Shown here piece after piece: positions 1-9,728 of a stretch of 64,000 nt of DNA. Every line of letters begins with the position of its first letter. Positions within the stretch are counted from its first letter, which is position 1. The position numbers were made by a program, and so were the translations under genes. The notes beneath the pieces were generated by a model, which did not search any database, had not been told where the DNA came from, and saw nothing but the letters and a program-made list of their open reading frames with translations. The DNA is from Candidatus Melainabacteria bacterium (GTDB lineage Bacteria; Cyanobacteriota; Vampirovibrionia; Obscuribacterales; Obscuribacteraceae): NCBI GenBank assembly GCA_016716405.1, contig JADJWK010000001.1, forward strand, positions 558,001-622,000, written 5' to 3'.

Positions 1-1008
1 GCGGCGCTCGAGAGCGGCGTCGCGCTCGATATGCTTGCGATACTCATCCATAGTGGTGGCACCGATGCACTGGAGCTCACCCCGAGCCAGAGCCGGCTTG
101 AGGATATTGGCAGCATCGATGGCGCCTTCGGCGGCACCGGCGCCAATCAGGGTATGAAGCTCGTCGATGACCAGCATGACATTGCCGGCAGCCCTGATCT
201 CGTCCATGATTTTCTTGAGACGCTCCTCGAACTCGCCCCTGTATTTGGTACCGGCGACCAGGAGACCGATGTCGAGCATTACTATTTTGCGCTCAGAAAG
301 GATATCGGGCACATCGGAGTTGGCTATCCGGATGGAAAGTCCTTCGGCTATGGCGGTCTTACCGACCCCCGGCTCACCGATGAGGACAGGATTGTTTTTC
401 GTGCGCCGGCCGAGGATCTGGATCACGCGCTCGATTTCTTTCTCGCGCCCGACCACCGGATCAAGACGGTTTTCCTGAGCCGCCTGGGTGAGGTTGAGCC
501 CGAACTCGTCCAGGGTAGGTGTCTTTGATCTGCCTGTGGATGTCGACGTGGATGAGCCAGAGGTGGAAGCGCCGCTCTCGCCCAGGAGCCTGATCACATG
601 GCTTCTCACCTTGGTGAGATCGACACCGAGGTTTTCCAGGACTCTGGCGGCAACGCCTTCGCCTTCTCGAATCAAGCCCAGGAGCAGGTGCTCGGTACCG
701 ATATAGTTGTGACCGAGCTGCCGGGCCTCGTCCCAGGAGAGCTCCAGAACACGTTTGGCTCGGGGTGTGAAAGGAATCTCCACCGCTACAAAACCGGAGC
801 CCCTGCCGATGATCTTCTCTACCTCGACTCTGGCATCTTTGAGATTGACACCCATGGATTTGAGGGTCTTGGCAGCGATTCCGGTGCCCTCTCCGATCAA
901 ACCAAGCAGAATCTGCTCGGTGCCCACAAAATTGTGACCAAGTCTTCGCGCTTCTTCCTGCGCGAGCATGATTACTTTGATCGCTTTTTCTGTGAACCGT
1001 TCAAACAT
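1..1008 (-). CDS. clpC: ClpC-type AAA+ unfoldase, N-terminal part (cut by window edge)
   Basis: This is the ATP-dependent unfoldase that feeds proteins to ClpP. The 336 visible codons begin MFERFTEKAIKVIMLAQEEA, the usual ClpC opening. Two Clp N repeats follow (GHNFVGTEQILLGLIGEG and GHNYIGTEHLLLGLIREG), then a Ser/Thr-rich linker and the start of the first AAA+ module. Its Walker A is GEPGVGKTAIAEGL and its Walker B lies near VMLVIDELHTLIGAG. The reading frame is still open at position 1, so the second AAA+ module lies outside the window. It is the last gene of a leftward run after topA. A ClpP-like subunit lies at 9162-9728 but is not adjacent. Confidence 0.95.
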   Translation of the reverse strand, partial: MFERFTEKAIKVIMLAQEEARRLGHNFVGTEQILLGLIGEGTGIAAKTLKSMGVNLKDARVEVEKIIGRGSGFVAVEIPFTPRAKRVLELSWDEARQLGHNYIGTEHLLLGLIREGEGVAARVLENLGVDLTKVRSHVIRLLGESGASTSGSSTSTSTGRSKTPTLDEFGLNLTQAAQENRLDPVVGREKEIERVIQILGRRTKNNPVLIGEPGVGKTAIAEGLSIRIANSDVPDILSERKIVMLDIGLLVAGTKYRGEFEERLKKIMDEIRAAGNVMLVIDELHTLIGAGAAEGAIDAANILKPALARGELQCIGATTMDEYRKHIERDAALERR

Positions 1009-1213
1009 GGCGGTATGGCTCTCCCTGAGGGGTCTTTAGATTAGATACATTCTAACACCCACAACACCAATAGAACGTGTCGAAATCCGCTAATGCTCCT
1101 GACTTTCTTGAATAGTTCCTGAAGATGCCCGGCATGCTAGGAGAAAAAACCGTTGCCATGAGCCGGATCCAGCCCCCGGGCAGGGGACTTCTTATCCTGA
1201 CAAGGACTCTGCT

Positions 1214-3553
1214 CTAGGCGTGTACTTCTTGACCGGTGGCCAACTCGACGAAATCGCATTCCTTGTCTGAGCACTGGATTCGATCGCCACGCTTGAGGTT
1301 CTTGTAGATGAGTATCGCCTGGCACTTGGGACACTTGTTGTCTCCCTTGGGACCACCGGAGAGCAGAGGCGGATACCAGTAAGCCGACATACACTGGCTG
1401 GCCGAATAATTGCTGCAGCCATAGAAAATCTTACCGCGCCTGGACTTCTTCTCGACTATCAGTCCGCCGCACCCCGGTCTCGGGCAGTCGACCCCGGTGG
1501 TCTTGAGGATCGGGCGCTGCTCTTTGCATTCTTCGTTGCTGCAAGCGAGATAATCGCCATAACGTCCGTAACGAATGATCATGGATGAGCTGCAAGTATT
1601 GCACTTCTCGTCGGAGGGACGATCCTCTGGCACAGGCTCGCCGTCCTTGGTGAGAGCGATCTTGGTCTTACACTCCGGATAGCCCACACAACCCAGGAAC
1701 TGGCCGAAGCGAGAGCTCCTGATAGCCATGGGCTGACCGCACTTGGGACAGCTGTGGTCGGAGAGAATCACGACTTTATTCATGTTCTCTTCGGCTTTTT
1801 TCAGGGTCTCGCCGAAAGGCTTGTAGAAGTCTTTGAGCATCCCGTGCCAGTCGACCTTGTCCTCTTCGATTTTGTCGAGCTTGGATTCCATATCGGCGGT
1901 GAAACCGACATCCACGACATTGCCGAAATGCTCTACGAGAAGCTGGTTGACAGCCTGACCCAGCTTGGTAGGCGAAAGCACCTTCTTCTCCCTGGAAACA
2001 TATTTCCGGTCGATGACCGTCGCCACCGTGGCGGCATAGGTTGACGGTCTGCCAATGCCCAGCTCTTCAAGTGTCCTCACCAGCGAAGCTTCCGAATAAC
2101 GGGGCGGCGGCTGGGTGAAATGCTGATCCGGATTAATCTCTTTGGCTTTCAGCTCTTCGCCTTTCTTGAGCTCGGGAAGATTGGCCGCTTCTTCCGATAC
2201 GCCCTCGGCGCCATCATCATCATCCTCCTCGCCTTCCTGGGCTTTCACCGGGCGATCATAGACGATGGTGAAACCGGCAAAAGTCTTCTCGGTAGCGGAG
2301 GCTCTGAACACAGCCTCGCCGCAGGAGATCTCCACGGTTCGAGTCTGGAGCTTGGCGGAAGCCATCTGGCTTGCCATGAACCTTTCCCAGATGAGCTTGT
2401 AAAGCTTGAACTGGTCGTTGCTCAAATACTGCTTGATCTTCTCCGGCGATTTCTCCGGATAAGTGGGACGGATAGCTTCGTGAGCATCCTGGACCGACTT
2501 GCCCTTCCGAGCGTAGACTCGGGGCTTGGCAGGCACATACTCTTTGCCGAACTTGCTCTCGATATAAGCGAGCGCCTCTTCCTGGGCCTGGTTGGCAACC
2601 CGGGTGGAGTCGGTTCTCATATATGTGATCAGACCGACCGGTCCCTCGGAGCCGAGCTCGATACCTTCGTAGAGCGACTGGGCGACCTGCATGGTCTTTT
2701 TCACGGGAAAACCGATATGGTTGGCTGCCTCCCGCTGCAGGGTGGAGGTGATGAAAGGGGCCTGCGGCTTGCGCTCGCTCGATTTCTGGGTCACCGAGGA
2801 AACTGTGAACTCTCCATTCTTGACGGCATTGAGTATTTCCTTGGCGGATTTCTCGTCGCCGATCACAATGGTCTGTGCCGTTGCCTTATCCGATGCGGCT
2901 ATGACACGCTTGCCTTTCCACTTCACCAGAGGCGCGATAAACGACTTCTTGGACTTGTTCTTCAAGAATTCGGCTTTTATGGACCAGTACTCCTGAGGAT
3001 TGAAGTCCTGGATCTCCTGCTCTCGTTCGCAAATCAAGCGCACCGCCACGGACTGGACCCGTCCGGCAGAACGACCGTTCACCTTGCGCCAGAGAAGCGG
3101 GCTGATTTTATAACCGACCAGCCGATCGAGGACCCGTCTGGCTTGCTGGGCATCCACAAGACGCTTGTCGATCTGGCGAGGCCGCTTGATGGCTGCCATG
3201 ACCGCATCCTTGGTGATCTCGTTGAATTCGATCCGGTGGAGCTTCGAGTCCGGAAGCTCGAGAAGCTCTGAAAGATGCCAGGCAATGGCCTCGCCTTCAC
3301 GGTCAGGGTCAGGTGCCAGAAAGACCTTGTCAGCTTCCTGGGCTGCTTCCCGGAGCTCGGCGACAATCGGCTCTTTCTCCCTGAGCACCTCGTATTGAGG
3401 CTCGAAATTCTTTCGGACGTTTACGCCCAGGCGGTTGCGCGGGAGATCCCGGACATGACCCACCGACGCTTTTACCTGGAACTCCCGTCCCAGAATCTTA
3501 CTTATGGTTTTTGCCTTGGCTGGCGATTCGACGATTACGAGTGATTTACCCAT
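1214..3553 (-). CDS. topA: DNA topoisomerase I
   Basis: This type IA topoisomerase relaxes negative supercoils through a transient 5'-phosphotyrosine link. It has 779 residues. An N-terminal Toprim domain starts MGKSLVIVESPAKAKTI and carries the acidic motif DPDREGE at residues 82-88. The catalytic Tyr is near residue 311 in GLITYMRTDST. The last 190 or so residues hold several Cys-rich zinc ribbons (CPKCGQPM, CNTCSSS, CPRPGCGG, CPKCQAIL), and an acidic EEDDDD stretch sits mid-protein. Length and domain order are normal for bacterial TopA. It lies downstream of tsaE and upstream of clpC on the same strand. Confidence 0.97.
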   Translation of the reverse strand: MGKSLVIVESPAKAKTISKILGREFQVKASVGHVRDLPRNRLGVNVRKNFEPQYEVLREKEPIVAELREAAQEADKVFLAPDPDREGEAIAWHLSELLELPDSKLHRIEFNEITKDAVMAAIKRPRQIDKRLVDAQQARRVLDRLVGYKISPLLWRKVNGRSAGRVQSVAVRLICEREQEIQDFNPQEYWSIKAEFLKNKSKKSFIAPLVKWKGKRVIAASDKATAQTIVIGDEKSAKEILNAVKNGEFTVSSVTQKSSERKPQAPFITSTLQREAANHIGFPVKKTMQVAQSLYEGIELGSEGPVGLITYMRTDSTRVANQAQEEALAYIESKFGKEYVPAKPRVYARKGKSVQDAHEAIRPTYPEKSPEKIKQYLSNDQFKLYKLIWERFMASQMASAKLQTRTVEISCGEAVFRASATEKTFAGFTIVYDRPVKAQEGEEDDDDGAEGVSEEAANLPELKKGEELKAKEINPDQHFTQPPPRYSEASLVRTLEELGIGRPSTYAATVATVIDRKYVSREKKVLSPTKLGQAVNQLLVEHFGNVVDVGFTADMESKLDKIEEDKVDWHGMLKDFYKPFGETLKKAEENMNKVVILSDHSCPKCGQPMAIRSSRFGQFLGCVGYPECKTKIALTKDGEPVPEDRPSDEKCNTCSSSMIIRYGRYGDYLACSNEECKEQRPILKTTGVDCPRPGCGGLIVEKKSRRGKIFYGCSNYSASQCMSAYWYPPLLSGGPKGDNKCPKCQAILIYKNLKRGDRIQCSDKECDFVELATGQEVHA

Positions 3554-3660
3554 TACTTTTTAAGATCTCTATATTATATGCTGTCAAGATATGCTGGCGA
3601 CGCACGAGTATATCACGGTCGCTATGCACCCCAAAAAAAAAGATCTGACATTCGGCGCTT

Positions 3661-4254
3661 TTAACCTTCGCTAAAAGCGACGACGCTGACCCCGGATCCG
3701 CCGCCCAGATTATTGATAAGGCCGGTCAACAATTTTTCTGAAGCTGGCCCTTTTGCAGAAACAAAAACATTACGCGCCGATTCTTCAGGCATTCCATGCT
3801 CACTGACCCCTTCCATCTTGACTTCCAGGCGGTCGAGCCCTTCAAGATAACTGGCTCCATCCACTATAAAGAACTCCGGCCATTCGATCATGACTACAGA
3901 GTCGCCGGCCAGTAGCTCTTCGAACTCGAGGACGAAAAGGTCGAGCGAAAGGTCGAGAGATCTGTCGATGCTCTCCCCGACCCTGTATAAATCAATATGT
4001 ATGAGCGGCAGGCGGCCCGAATCATACTCATTGAGCAGGGTAAAAGTCGGACTGGTGACCACCTCGTCCACCTGAAGAGCTCGCCCTACCGCTTGCACCA
4101 GGGTGGTCTTTCCGGCGCCGAGCTCGCCGTGGAGCAAGATAAGAGCATGTCCATCGAGCTGACGAGCCAGGACGGAGCCGAAAAACTCGGTACCTTCTTT
4201 GCTTTCGATATGGAGCTGGTACACAGCGCTTCTTATAGAGGTGGTCTCAGCCAA
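3661..4254 (-). CDS. tsaE: tRNA t6A biosynthesis ATPase TsaE
   Basis: TsaE is the P-loop ATPase that works with TsaB and TsaD to make N6-threonylcarbamoyladenosine at tRNA position 37. The Walker A is HGELGAGKTTL at residues 42-52. It is followed by the family motifs SPTFTLLNEY and IHIDLYR, and by VVMIEWPEF near residue 125. At 197 residues it is longer than the usual 140-160. The extra part is a C-terminal tail containing a Gly-rich NNLGGGSGVSVV segment of unknown role. A run of nine A residues just past the stop reads as a T-run on the coding strand, but I see no stem before it. Confidence 0.92.
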   Translation of the reverse strand: MAETTSIRSAVYQLHIESKEGTEFFGSVLARQLDGHALILLHGELGAGKTTLVQAVGRALQVDEVVTSPTFTLLNEYDSGRLPLIHIDLYRVGESIDRSLDLSLDLFVLEFEELLAGDSVVMIEWPEFFIVDGASYLEGLDRLEVKMEGVSEHGMPEESARNVFVSAKGPASEKLLTGLINNLGGGSGVSVVAFSEG

Positions 4255-4577
4255 GGACCAATAAGCGAGTTTTGACCCGGTAGAACCAGGTGGGGAACCT
4301 CCTTAACACTTTGCCGTTTCCTACTTGAGTAGGTTTACGTCTGTGTCTCGAGCCGGAACCCCGGTAACTCGATATTTGTAGGACAAAACTTTTTTATTGT
4401 AGTTTGTCCGAGACCGAGACTAATTGAATCATAAATAAACCCGCTTTTCCCTGTCAAATGATTTTCACCGGGTGGAAATTTCCAGAGATAACTGGAGACA
4501 AGCAGGGCATATCAATCGCACAGCACCATATCCGGTACTGCCCGGGATTACAAGATCCTGCTTGATACAGGCCCGGC
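4255..4577. other. Intergenic region upstream of tsaE
   Basis: A 323-base gap between two leftward genes. It contains an AT-richer stretch (4385-4440) that could hold the tsaE promoter. I see no convincing gene, repeat or terminator. Confidence 0.5.
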
Positions 4578-5672
4578 TCAGTAGAGCCTGCTTCCCCGCA
4601 CTGTCCAGCCTGGTTTGATAGGCTTCTCATCCTCGCCGAACTCGATGGGCTCTAGCTCCTGGTTCTTGATCGGGTCCGGGTCCATGCTCGAGTCATGGTC
4701 CGCCTCGGGAAGAGCGCCATGATCGAGAATTCGAACGACGCTCTGGCGCACCACCGGAACCGGCTTCTTAGGATCGGTAACATAATTGCGAACGTACAGC
4801 CCGGTGCCAATCGGATTCAGGGCGACCCCGGTCTTTCGGATTCTGTCGCTCACCAGCTGCTTCTCGAGATTATCCGCTACGCCTTCCAGGGAATCTTTGC
4901 GACTTTCCGACCAGGCTTTATATGCCAGGGAGCGCTCTCTGGCGTCGCGTCTCACCTCCTCGGCCTGGGCTTTTGCTTTCCTTCGTATCTCTTCTACCCT
5001 GGCTTTGACCAGGTATTGATCGACCTCTCTAAGCTTGTGATAGAAAAGATTGCCCCGGGGGTCATATTCCTTGGTGCCGTTGACCATGATGTCCTGAACC
5101 TCACGCTCGGCATCTTCGAGGATCATAGCCGCCTTGCGCTCTCCGAGTCTGAGCGCGCTCTCAGACCGGCTGTTGGCATATTCGATATTGCGATTCTTGT
5201 CATCGGCTACCTGCCTGCGGATCATCGAGACCGCATCTTCCACATGCTGGTCCGACTTCCGCTCCAGGACCTTATAACCCCGACCGGGTCTGGTGATGTC
5301 CGGAACCGCGACATTGTATGCAAGCAGAGCCTGTCTGCAGAATCCCGAGACGGTGCTGAACGGATCGATTTCGTAGCTTCGCCTGTATTCGACGATAGCC
5401 TCGGGATGTCGCTTCATATGAACGAGACAGTTGGCGAGATAGTAACGGGCAAATGGATCGTCCGGATTATCCAGAGCGGCTGAGCGAAAAAACCTGGCTG
5501 CGCCGCTGTAGTCACCGCCTTTCATACGCTTGAGCCCCTGACCGAGAGCCGCCTCCTGCGTCGAACCGGCAAGCTGAGCCCCTCCAGCCGGGGGCTGAAT
5601 CACGGACATGGCACCTATTGTCAGGATCAGACTCAGAGACAACCGGGCCCGATTAACAACCTTGCAAAACAT
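4578..5672 (-). CDS. Secreted TPR protein with charged helical tail
   Basis: The start is placed at the ATG giving MFCKVVNRARLSLSLILTIG, because this yields a clean signal peptide; the longer upstream reading is Arg-rich and overlaps the divergent gene's promoter. About 364 residues. After the signal peptide come two or more tetratricopeptide repeats (KRMKGGDYSGAARFFRSAAL, then DDPFARYYLANCLVHMKRHPEAIVEYRRSYEIDP). A long charged helical region rich in Arg, Glu and Ala follows (around AEEVRRDARERSLAYKAW), and the tail is acidic. It is probably a periplasmic or envelope scaffold; no enzymatic motif is seen. It is divergent from the gene at 5767. Confidence 0.75.
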   Translation of the reverse strand: MFCKVVNRARLSLSLILTIGAMSVIQPPAGGAQLAGSTQEAALGQGLKRMKGGDYSGAARFFRSAALDNPDDPFARYYLANCLVHMKRHPEAIVEYRRSYEIDPFSTVSGFCRQALLAYNVAVPDITRPGRGYKVLERKSDQHVEDAVSMIRRQVADDKNRNIEYANSRSESALRLGERKAAMILEDAEREVQDIMVNGTKEYDPRGNLFYHKLREVDQYLVKARVEEIRRKAKAQAEEVRRDARERSLAYKAWSESRKDSLEGVADNLEKQLVSDRIRKTGVALNPIGTGLYVRNYVTDPKKPVPVVRQSVVRILDHGALPEADHDSSMDPDPIKNQELEPIEFGEDEKPIKPGWTVRGSRLY

Positions 5673-5766
5673 CGATAACACCCATCTGCGCCCTACTATT
5701 CTACCGGGAATCCGGCAGTTTTCAAGGGGACGCCGACAGGGACGCGTCCCTGTTATCATCGTTTCT

Positions 5767-6477
5767 ATGACTCTTCCTCGCATCCTCGCACCCCTGATAG
5801 CCGCCTGGCTCCTGAGCGTTTCGTCGCCGGCGCCGGCGCTGGCAACAGCGGCGCTCGATGACGACACTTCCTCAGGCCCGTTGATGCAAACCACCCCATT
5901 GCCCGCGATCGATCTTACCGCCCCGAAGGTGTCGACAGGCCAGCCAGCCGGAACCGGCAATATAGCGGTTCCGGACCTGAAGGACACGGTCCTGTCCATC
6001 ACGCTTCCCCTGGAGAATGCCGGCAATATCGTCCCGCATGTGCCGGAGCCACCACCACCGGCTCCGCGTTCAATCTCCCTGCCACCGCCTTATTCGCCGA
6101 GCTACAAACCACCCCTGGCCTGGAGGCTGCAAGCAAGCGAGCTTTTCGCCAGGCCACCGGGCAACAAGATCCTCAGCCAGACTTTCACGATGACTCCCGC
6201 CGATGCCCTGGCGAGCCTGATCAGAGAAGCCCGGTTTCTCGGTCTCAAACCCGCCATGGCTACAATGTCTGGACATCTTCTGGTAGAACTGACCGGCATG
6301 GACAACAAGACCTGGTTCGTCATCGCCATCGCCTCCCTTCCCGACGGGCGATGCGAGTCACGCCTCAAAATCCTTCCTTATCCCCTGGTCACCACATCGA
6401 CTCTCGCCCGGCAGTATCTGTTCCGGGCGGCCAATCCCCCGCAACCAGCACGTCCGGGCAGAGATATCTCCCTCTAA
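5767..6477 (+). CDS. Secreted Pro-rich protein of unknown function
   Basis: About 236 residues from the ATG that begins MTLPRILAPLIAAWLLSVSS, a good signal peptide ending near PALATA. A Pro-rich linker follows (PEPPPPAPRSISLPPPYSP). A compact C-terminal domain of about 110 residues begins near ALASLIREARFLGLKPAMAT. I do not recognise a family. It ends four bases before coaE, so it probably leads a three-gene operon with coaE and the secreted protein at 7114. Confidence 0.7.
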   Translation: MTLPRILAPLIAAWLLSVSSPAPALATAALDDDTSSGPLMQTTPLPAIDLTAPKVSTGQPAGTGNIAVPDLKDTVLSITLPLENAGNIVPHVPEPPPPAPRSISLPPPYSPSYKPPLAWRLQASELFARPPGNKILSQTFTMTPADALASLIREARFLGLKPAMATMSGHLLVELTGMDNKTWFVIAIASLPDGRCESRLKILPYPLVTTSTLARQYLFRAANPPQPARPGRDISL

Positions 6478-6481
6478 GACC

Positions 6482-7117
6482 ATGTCCGACCGAAGAAAGC
6501 CATTCATAATCGGAGTTACCGGCTCTATAGGATCCGGGAAGTCTACAGTCGGAGCAATTCTCACAGACCTGGAGGTTCCGGTGATCGACACGGATCGAAT
6601 CGTTCATGACCTCCTGGAAGGAGATCATGCCGTAATCGCAGCAATCACCGACCGCTTCGGAAAAGATATAACCAGGTCCCTGGAGGGCCGAACCACCATC
6701 GACCGCACCCGTCTGGGCCGGCTGGTCTTTGCCGACCCGGCGGCACGCCGCGACCTGGAGAGAATCGTGCATCCCGCCACCATACTGGAATGCCGCAGGC
6801 GAATCGATGCCCTGGCATCGAGCGGACTGGTGGCAGTGCTGGTGCCGCTCCTTTTCGAAGCCGGTCTCGAGTCGGAGTATGACGAGATCTGGACGGTTTT
6901 TACCGACGAGAAGTCACTCAAGAGACGGATCATGGAAAGAGACGGTCTCTCCGGGGAAGACACCGACAGGCGCCTGGCGGCTCAGCTCTCCCAAGCCGAG
7001 AAAATTAGCCGCTCCCGGCATACAATCGACAACTCCGGTACAAAGGAGAATACCAGAAAACAAGTAGAGGCTCTGGTAGAAAAGTTAAAAAGCGGGCCCG
7101 GAGCTCATCGACAATGA
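6482..7117 (+). CDS. coaE: Dephospho-CoA kinase
   Basis: CoaE performs the last step of coenzyme A synthesis, phosphorylating the 3'-hydroxyl of dephospho-CoA with ATP. It has 211 residues. The P-loop is GVTGSIGSGKSTV (residues 11-23). It is followed by the family signatures VIDTDRIVHDLL, RIVHPATILECRRR and VLVPLLFEAGLE, and near the C-terminus by IDNSGTKENTRKQVEALV. Length is normal. The stop overlaps the next start in an ATGA arrangement at 7114-7117, which points to translational coupling. Confidence 0.95.
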   Translation: MSDRRKPFIIGVTGSIGSGKSTVGAILTDLEVPVIDTDRIVHDLLEGDHAVIAAITDRFGKDITRSLEGRTTIDRTRLGRLVFADPAARRDLERIVHPATILECRRRIDALASSGLVAVLVPLLFEAGLESEYDEIWTVFTDEKSLKRRIMERDGLSGEDTDRRLAAQLSQAEKISRSRHTIDNSGTKENTRKQVEALVEKLKSGPGAHRQ

Positions 7118-7851
7118 AAAACTTTTGCTTGATCCTGGCTGTACTGGCTCTCTGTCTCCTCTGTCCGGCGCGGGTCCCAGCCGCCGACCGGAGCCTGCGC
7201 CTGAGCCAGACCAGTGGCGTCCTTGGCGATCAGGAAGTGTCTATTCGCGCAGACGGAATCCGAATAGACGACAAGACAACCGGACTGGTGACAGTTAGCA
7301 GGGCTCCGGAATGGCGGGTAAGGGTCTTCGACACAAAATCGCGCACGGGGTGCAATGTGCCCCTGGAAAAATTCACCGGCTATCTCCCGGCTTCGGAGTA
7401 CGATGCCACCGGCTCGCGCTGGACCGCCCTGCCTCTGGAAAAGACTGGAACAACCACAGTGGCAGGACTTTCAGCCACCACCTACCTGACGCCCCAGTCT
7501 TTCACCGACAAACAGCAAAAGGATTTCGAGCGCGAATTCGCCGACTCCCGATTCATAAGAAGCGCTCAACTCTGTATCGCCAGTGATTTCAAGGCGCCAC
7601 CCCAGGTCATCTCAGTCCTGAGCCGCTTCTACGGGCTCCCGGATAAGGGCGGTATCCCTTTGCAGTTCAAATACAACGATCTAGGCGGCTATCTCCACGT
7701 CGGCTTGATCACAACATCCAGAGCGGACCTGCCGGCCGCTATCGATCTCGAGAGTCCTCCGGGACTGAAAGAGGTTGCCTCTGCCAGCGCGGTCTTCAAC
7801 AATTCCCAGGCCATGAAGACAAAGAAGAAAGTCCGTAGACCTCTACTTTGA
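7114..7851 (+). CDS. Secreted protein of unknown function
   Basis: 245 residues beginning with the signal peptide MKNFCLILAVLALCLLCPAR, with likely cleavage near VPAAD. The mature part looks beta-rich (SGVLGDQEVSIRADGIRIDD) and ends in a basic KTKKKVRRP tail. I recognise no family. It is translationally coupled to coaE and meets the leftward acyltransferase gene tail to tail with a nine-base overlap at 7843-7851. Confidence 0.7.
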   Translation: MKNFCLILAVLALCLLCPARVPAADRSLRLSQTSGVLGDQEVSIRADGIRIDDKTTGLVTVSRAPEWRVRVFDTKSRTGCNVPLEKFTGYLPASEYDATGSRWTALPLEKTGTTTVAGLSATTYLTPQSFTDKQQKDFEREFADSRFIRSAQLCIASDFKAPPQVISVLSRFYGLPDKGGIPLQFKYNDLGGYLHVGLITTSRADLPAAIDLESPPGLKEVASASAVFNNSQAMKTKKKVRRPLL

Positions 7852-8919
7852 TTCGGCTCTACCATAAGGAAAGTGTTTCTTCAATTTGTTGAAGGGCGTC
7901 TCCAGGCAGAACCAGGAAATGCTGGAAAAGACCAGGGCAAAGACGAAAGCCAGGGCAAATCCGAATTCCCGGGCTGCAGGCGCATACTTGTCCAGCAGGT
8001 AATAAGCAAACACCAGAGACGTGCAATGAAGCAAATAGAAGCCGTAGCTTATCCTGCCCAGATAAGCCACCGGTCTCAGAACGAAGGGCCGGAGGAGCCA
8101 TTTGCTCTTCGTTCGCCAGAGACCGAAAACCATCAGGGAAAGCGCCAGGCTGCGAAAGAGCAGGATCGAAGAATGAAATTGGAGATAGTCGTAATCGAGG
8201 CGATGAGCGACCAGAAAGAACCAGGGAATCAGGCAGAGCAGCCCAAGCGCAAAGAAGATCTCGTTATCGAGGCGGAAAAACTTCCTGCCCTGGTTACGCC
8301 CATCGACACATGAAGCAAGAGCTCCCCCGATGAGAAAATGAGCGCAGTAAGGCAGAAGATAGGAAGAACGCTCACTGAGGTCTTTGAAATTATTGTCGAA
8401 CCAGAACTGAAAGATATTGACCAGAATCAGAATCGAGACCAGCATCCGCACCCGCCAGCGGGAAGGCGTGCCCAGGAGCAGGAGTGGAAAAAGAAGATAG
8501 AACTGCTCTTCCACGCAGAGACTCCAGCATTCGCCATGGGGCCCCCGATGCTCCAGAAAAAATCGGAAATTGTAGGTGAAAAGGTAGTACGCAGCAGGGT
8601 CAGGCAGATTGCCGAAAATCAGATTGAGAGTCAGGAAGGTGTAATAGAGCGGGATAATCCTCAGGATCCGGCGCATATAGAATGTCTTCAAATCAGACCT
8701 CAAATCGCCGCTATCGTGCTCGTTGAGAATCTTGCATATAAGAAAGCCGCTCAGAGCGAAAAAAATCTCCACACCGAGCTGCCCCAGATAAGAATAGGGC
8801 ACCCCGTGAGCGACATAGAAAACCTCCCAGGGATAGGCATGAAAAACGAATACCAGGAGAACTGCATAACAACGAAGCCCGTCCAGTTGACTTTTGTGCT
8901 TTTCGCCGGCTTCGCTCAT
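7843..8919 (-). CDS. Membrane acyltransferase 3 family (OafA/YrhL-like)
   Basis: About 358 residues with around ten hydrophobic segments. The N-terminal motif QLDGLRCYAVLLVFVFHAYP holds the His of the family's active site. GVEIFFALSGFLICKIL and WSLCVEEQFYLLFPLLLL are further hallmarks of acyltransferase 3, which moves acetyl or other acyl groups onto cell-surface sugars. The ATG at 8919 is preferred over a TTG one codon upstream. Substrate unknown. It is not adjacent to polysaccharide genes, so the context does not narrow the target. Confidence 0.9.
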   Translation of the reverse strand: MSEAGEKHKSQLDGLRCYAVLLVFVFHAYPWEVFYVAHGVPYSYLGQLGVEIFFALSGFLICKILNEHDSGDLRSDLKTFYMRRILRIIPLYYTFLTLNLIFGNLPDPAAYYLFTYNFRFFLEHRGPHGECWSLCVEEQFYLLFPLLLLGTPSRWRVRMLVSILILVNIFQFWFDNNFKDLSERSSYLLPYCAHFLIGGALASCVDGRNQGRKFFRLDNEIFFALGLLCLIPWFFLVAHRLDYDYLQFHSSILLFRSLALSLMVFGLWRTKSKWLLRPFVLRPVAYLGRISYGFYLLHCTSLVFAYYLLDKYAPAAREFGFALAFVFALVFSSISWFCLETPFNKLKKHFPYGRAESK

Positions 8920-9161
8920 CAAGGGGTCCCGGTGACTGTATCCGCATAACTTACCACCACGTCACACGAAGGTCACGCAAAAACAATAATCCGAACACCA
9001 GACTGTCACCGGCAACGGTATCGTCAGTCTCGGCACCGGTCTGGATTTTTACTATATGTTTAAGTATCCCACGAAAACAAAAAAAGACTGAAGTCCCGCC
9101 ATGGTACCGGGTTGCCCCTGAGGACAAGCCCAATACATGGCGGAACCAGCCAGTCTGATTG

Positions 9162-9728
9162 TCAGCTCGCCGAGGTTTCGGTGGACGGCTGGATGTCGCA
9201 GTCGATTTCGTCCACGAGACCGAGTTCGAGGGCGAGCGCTGCATCGATCCACCAGTCGTTGCCTCCTTCGATCTCGCTGAGGATACGCTCGCGAGTCAAC
9301 TTGGAACGCTTGCAGAGCATGGCGATGGTCTGGTTCTGGAGCTGCTCGACACGCTTGACCTCACGACGGAGAGCCGAGAGCGAGCCTTCCATGCGAGAGC
9401 TCACTTCGTGAATGAGAAGCCAGGAGTCCTCGCCCATGATGCGCCGGTCAGCCACCTGGATGAGCCAGGAAGCACTGGAAGCGGCGCGCCCGTAGACAGC
9501 GATGGTGAGTTTGTGACCAGCAGCCTTCACTCGCTTGAGCTCTTCCCGAAGAAAGATGCCGTCGAGGATGTTTCCACCCTGGCTGTTGATGTCGATGCGA
9601 AGCGGTACCCCCGGGTTGCGAGAGGACCACTCGACAAGATTGATGGCGAAGTCCCTGGCGGACTGTTGCTCAAGACCGAAGGCCAGTACGAACTTAGCCT
9701 CCGAAACCGGATTAGAGGTAGTGTCCAT
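9162..9728 (-). CDS. ClpP-like serine peptidase
   Basis: 188 residues matching the ClpP/crotonase-fold protease family. The triad can be placed: Ser84 in GRAASSASW (like GMAASMGA of ClpP), His107 in LLIHEVSS (like MIHQP), and Asp158 in GGNDWWIDAALALELGLVDE, twelve residues before the GL(V/I)D motif as in ClpP. INSQGGNILDGI matches the ClpP oxyanion strand. It lacks the N-terminal axial segment of canonical ClpP, so it may be a ClpP homologue or non-canonical ring subunit. A good ribosome site (GGAAAGG) lies seven bases before the ATG. It stands alone and is not beside clpX. Confidence 0.85.
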   Translation of the reverse strand: MDTTSNPVSEAKFVLAFGLEQQSARDFAINLVEWSSRNPGVPLRIDINSQGGNILDGIFLREELKRVKAAGHKLTIAVYGRAASSASWLIQVADRRIMGEDSWLLIHEVSSRMEGSLSALRREVKRVEQLQNQTIAMLCKRSKLTRERILSEIEGGNDWWIDAALALELGLVDEIDCDIQPSTETSAS

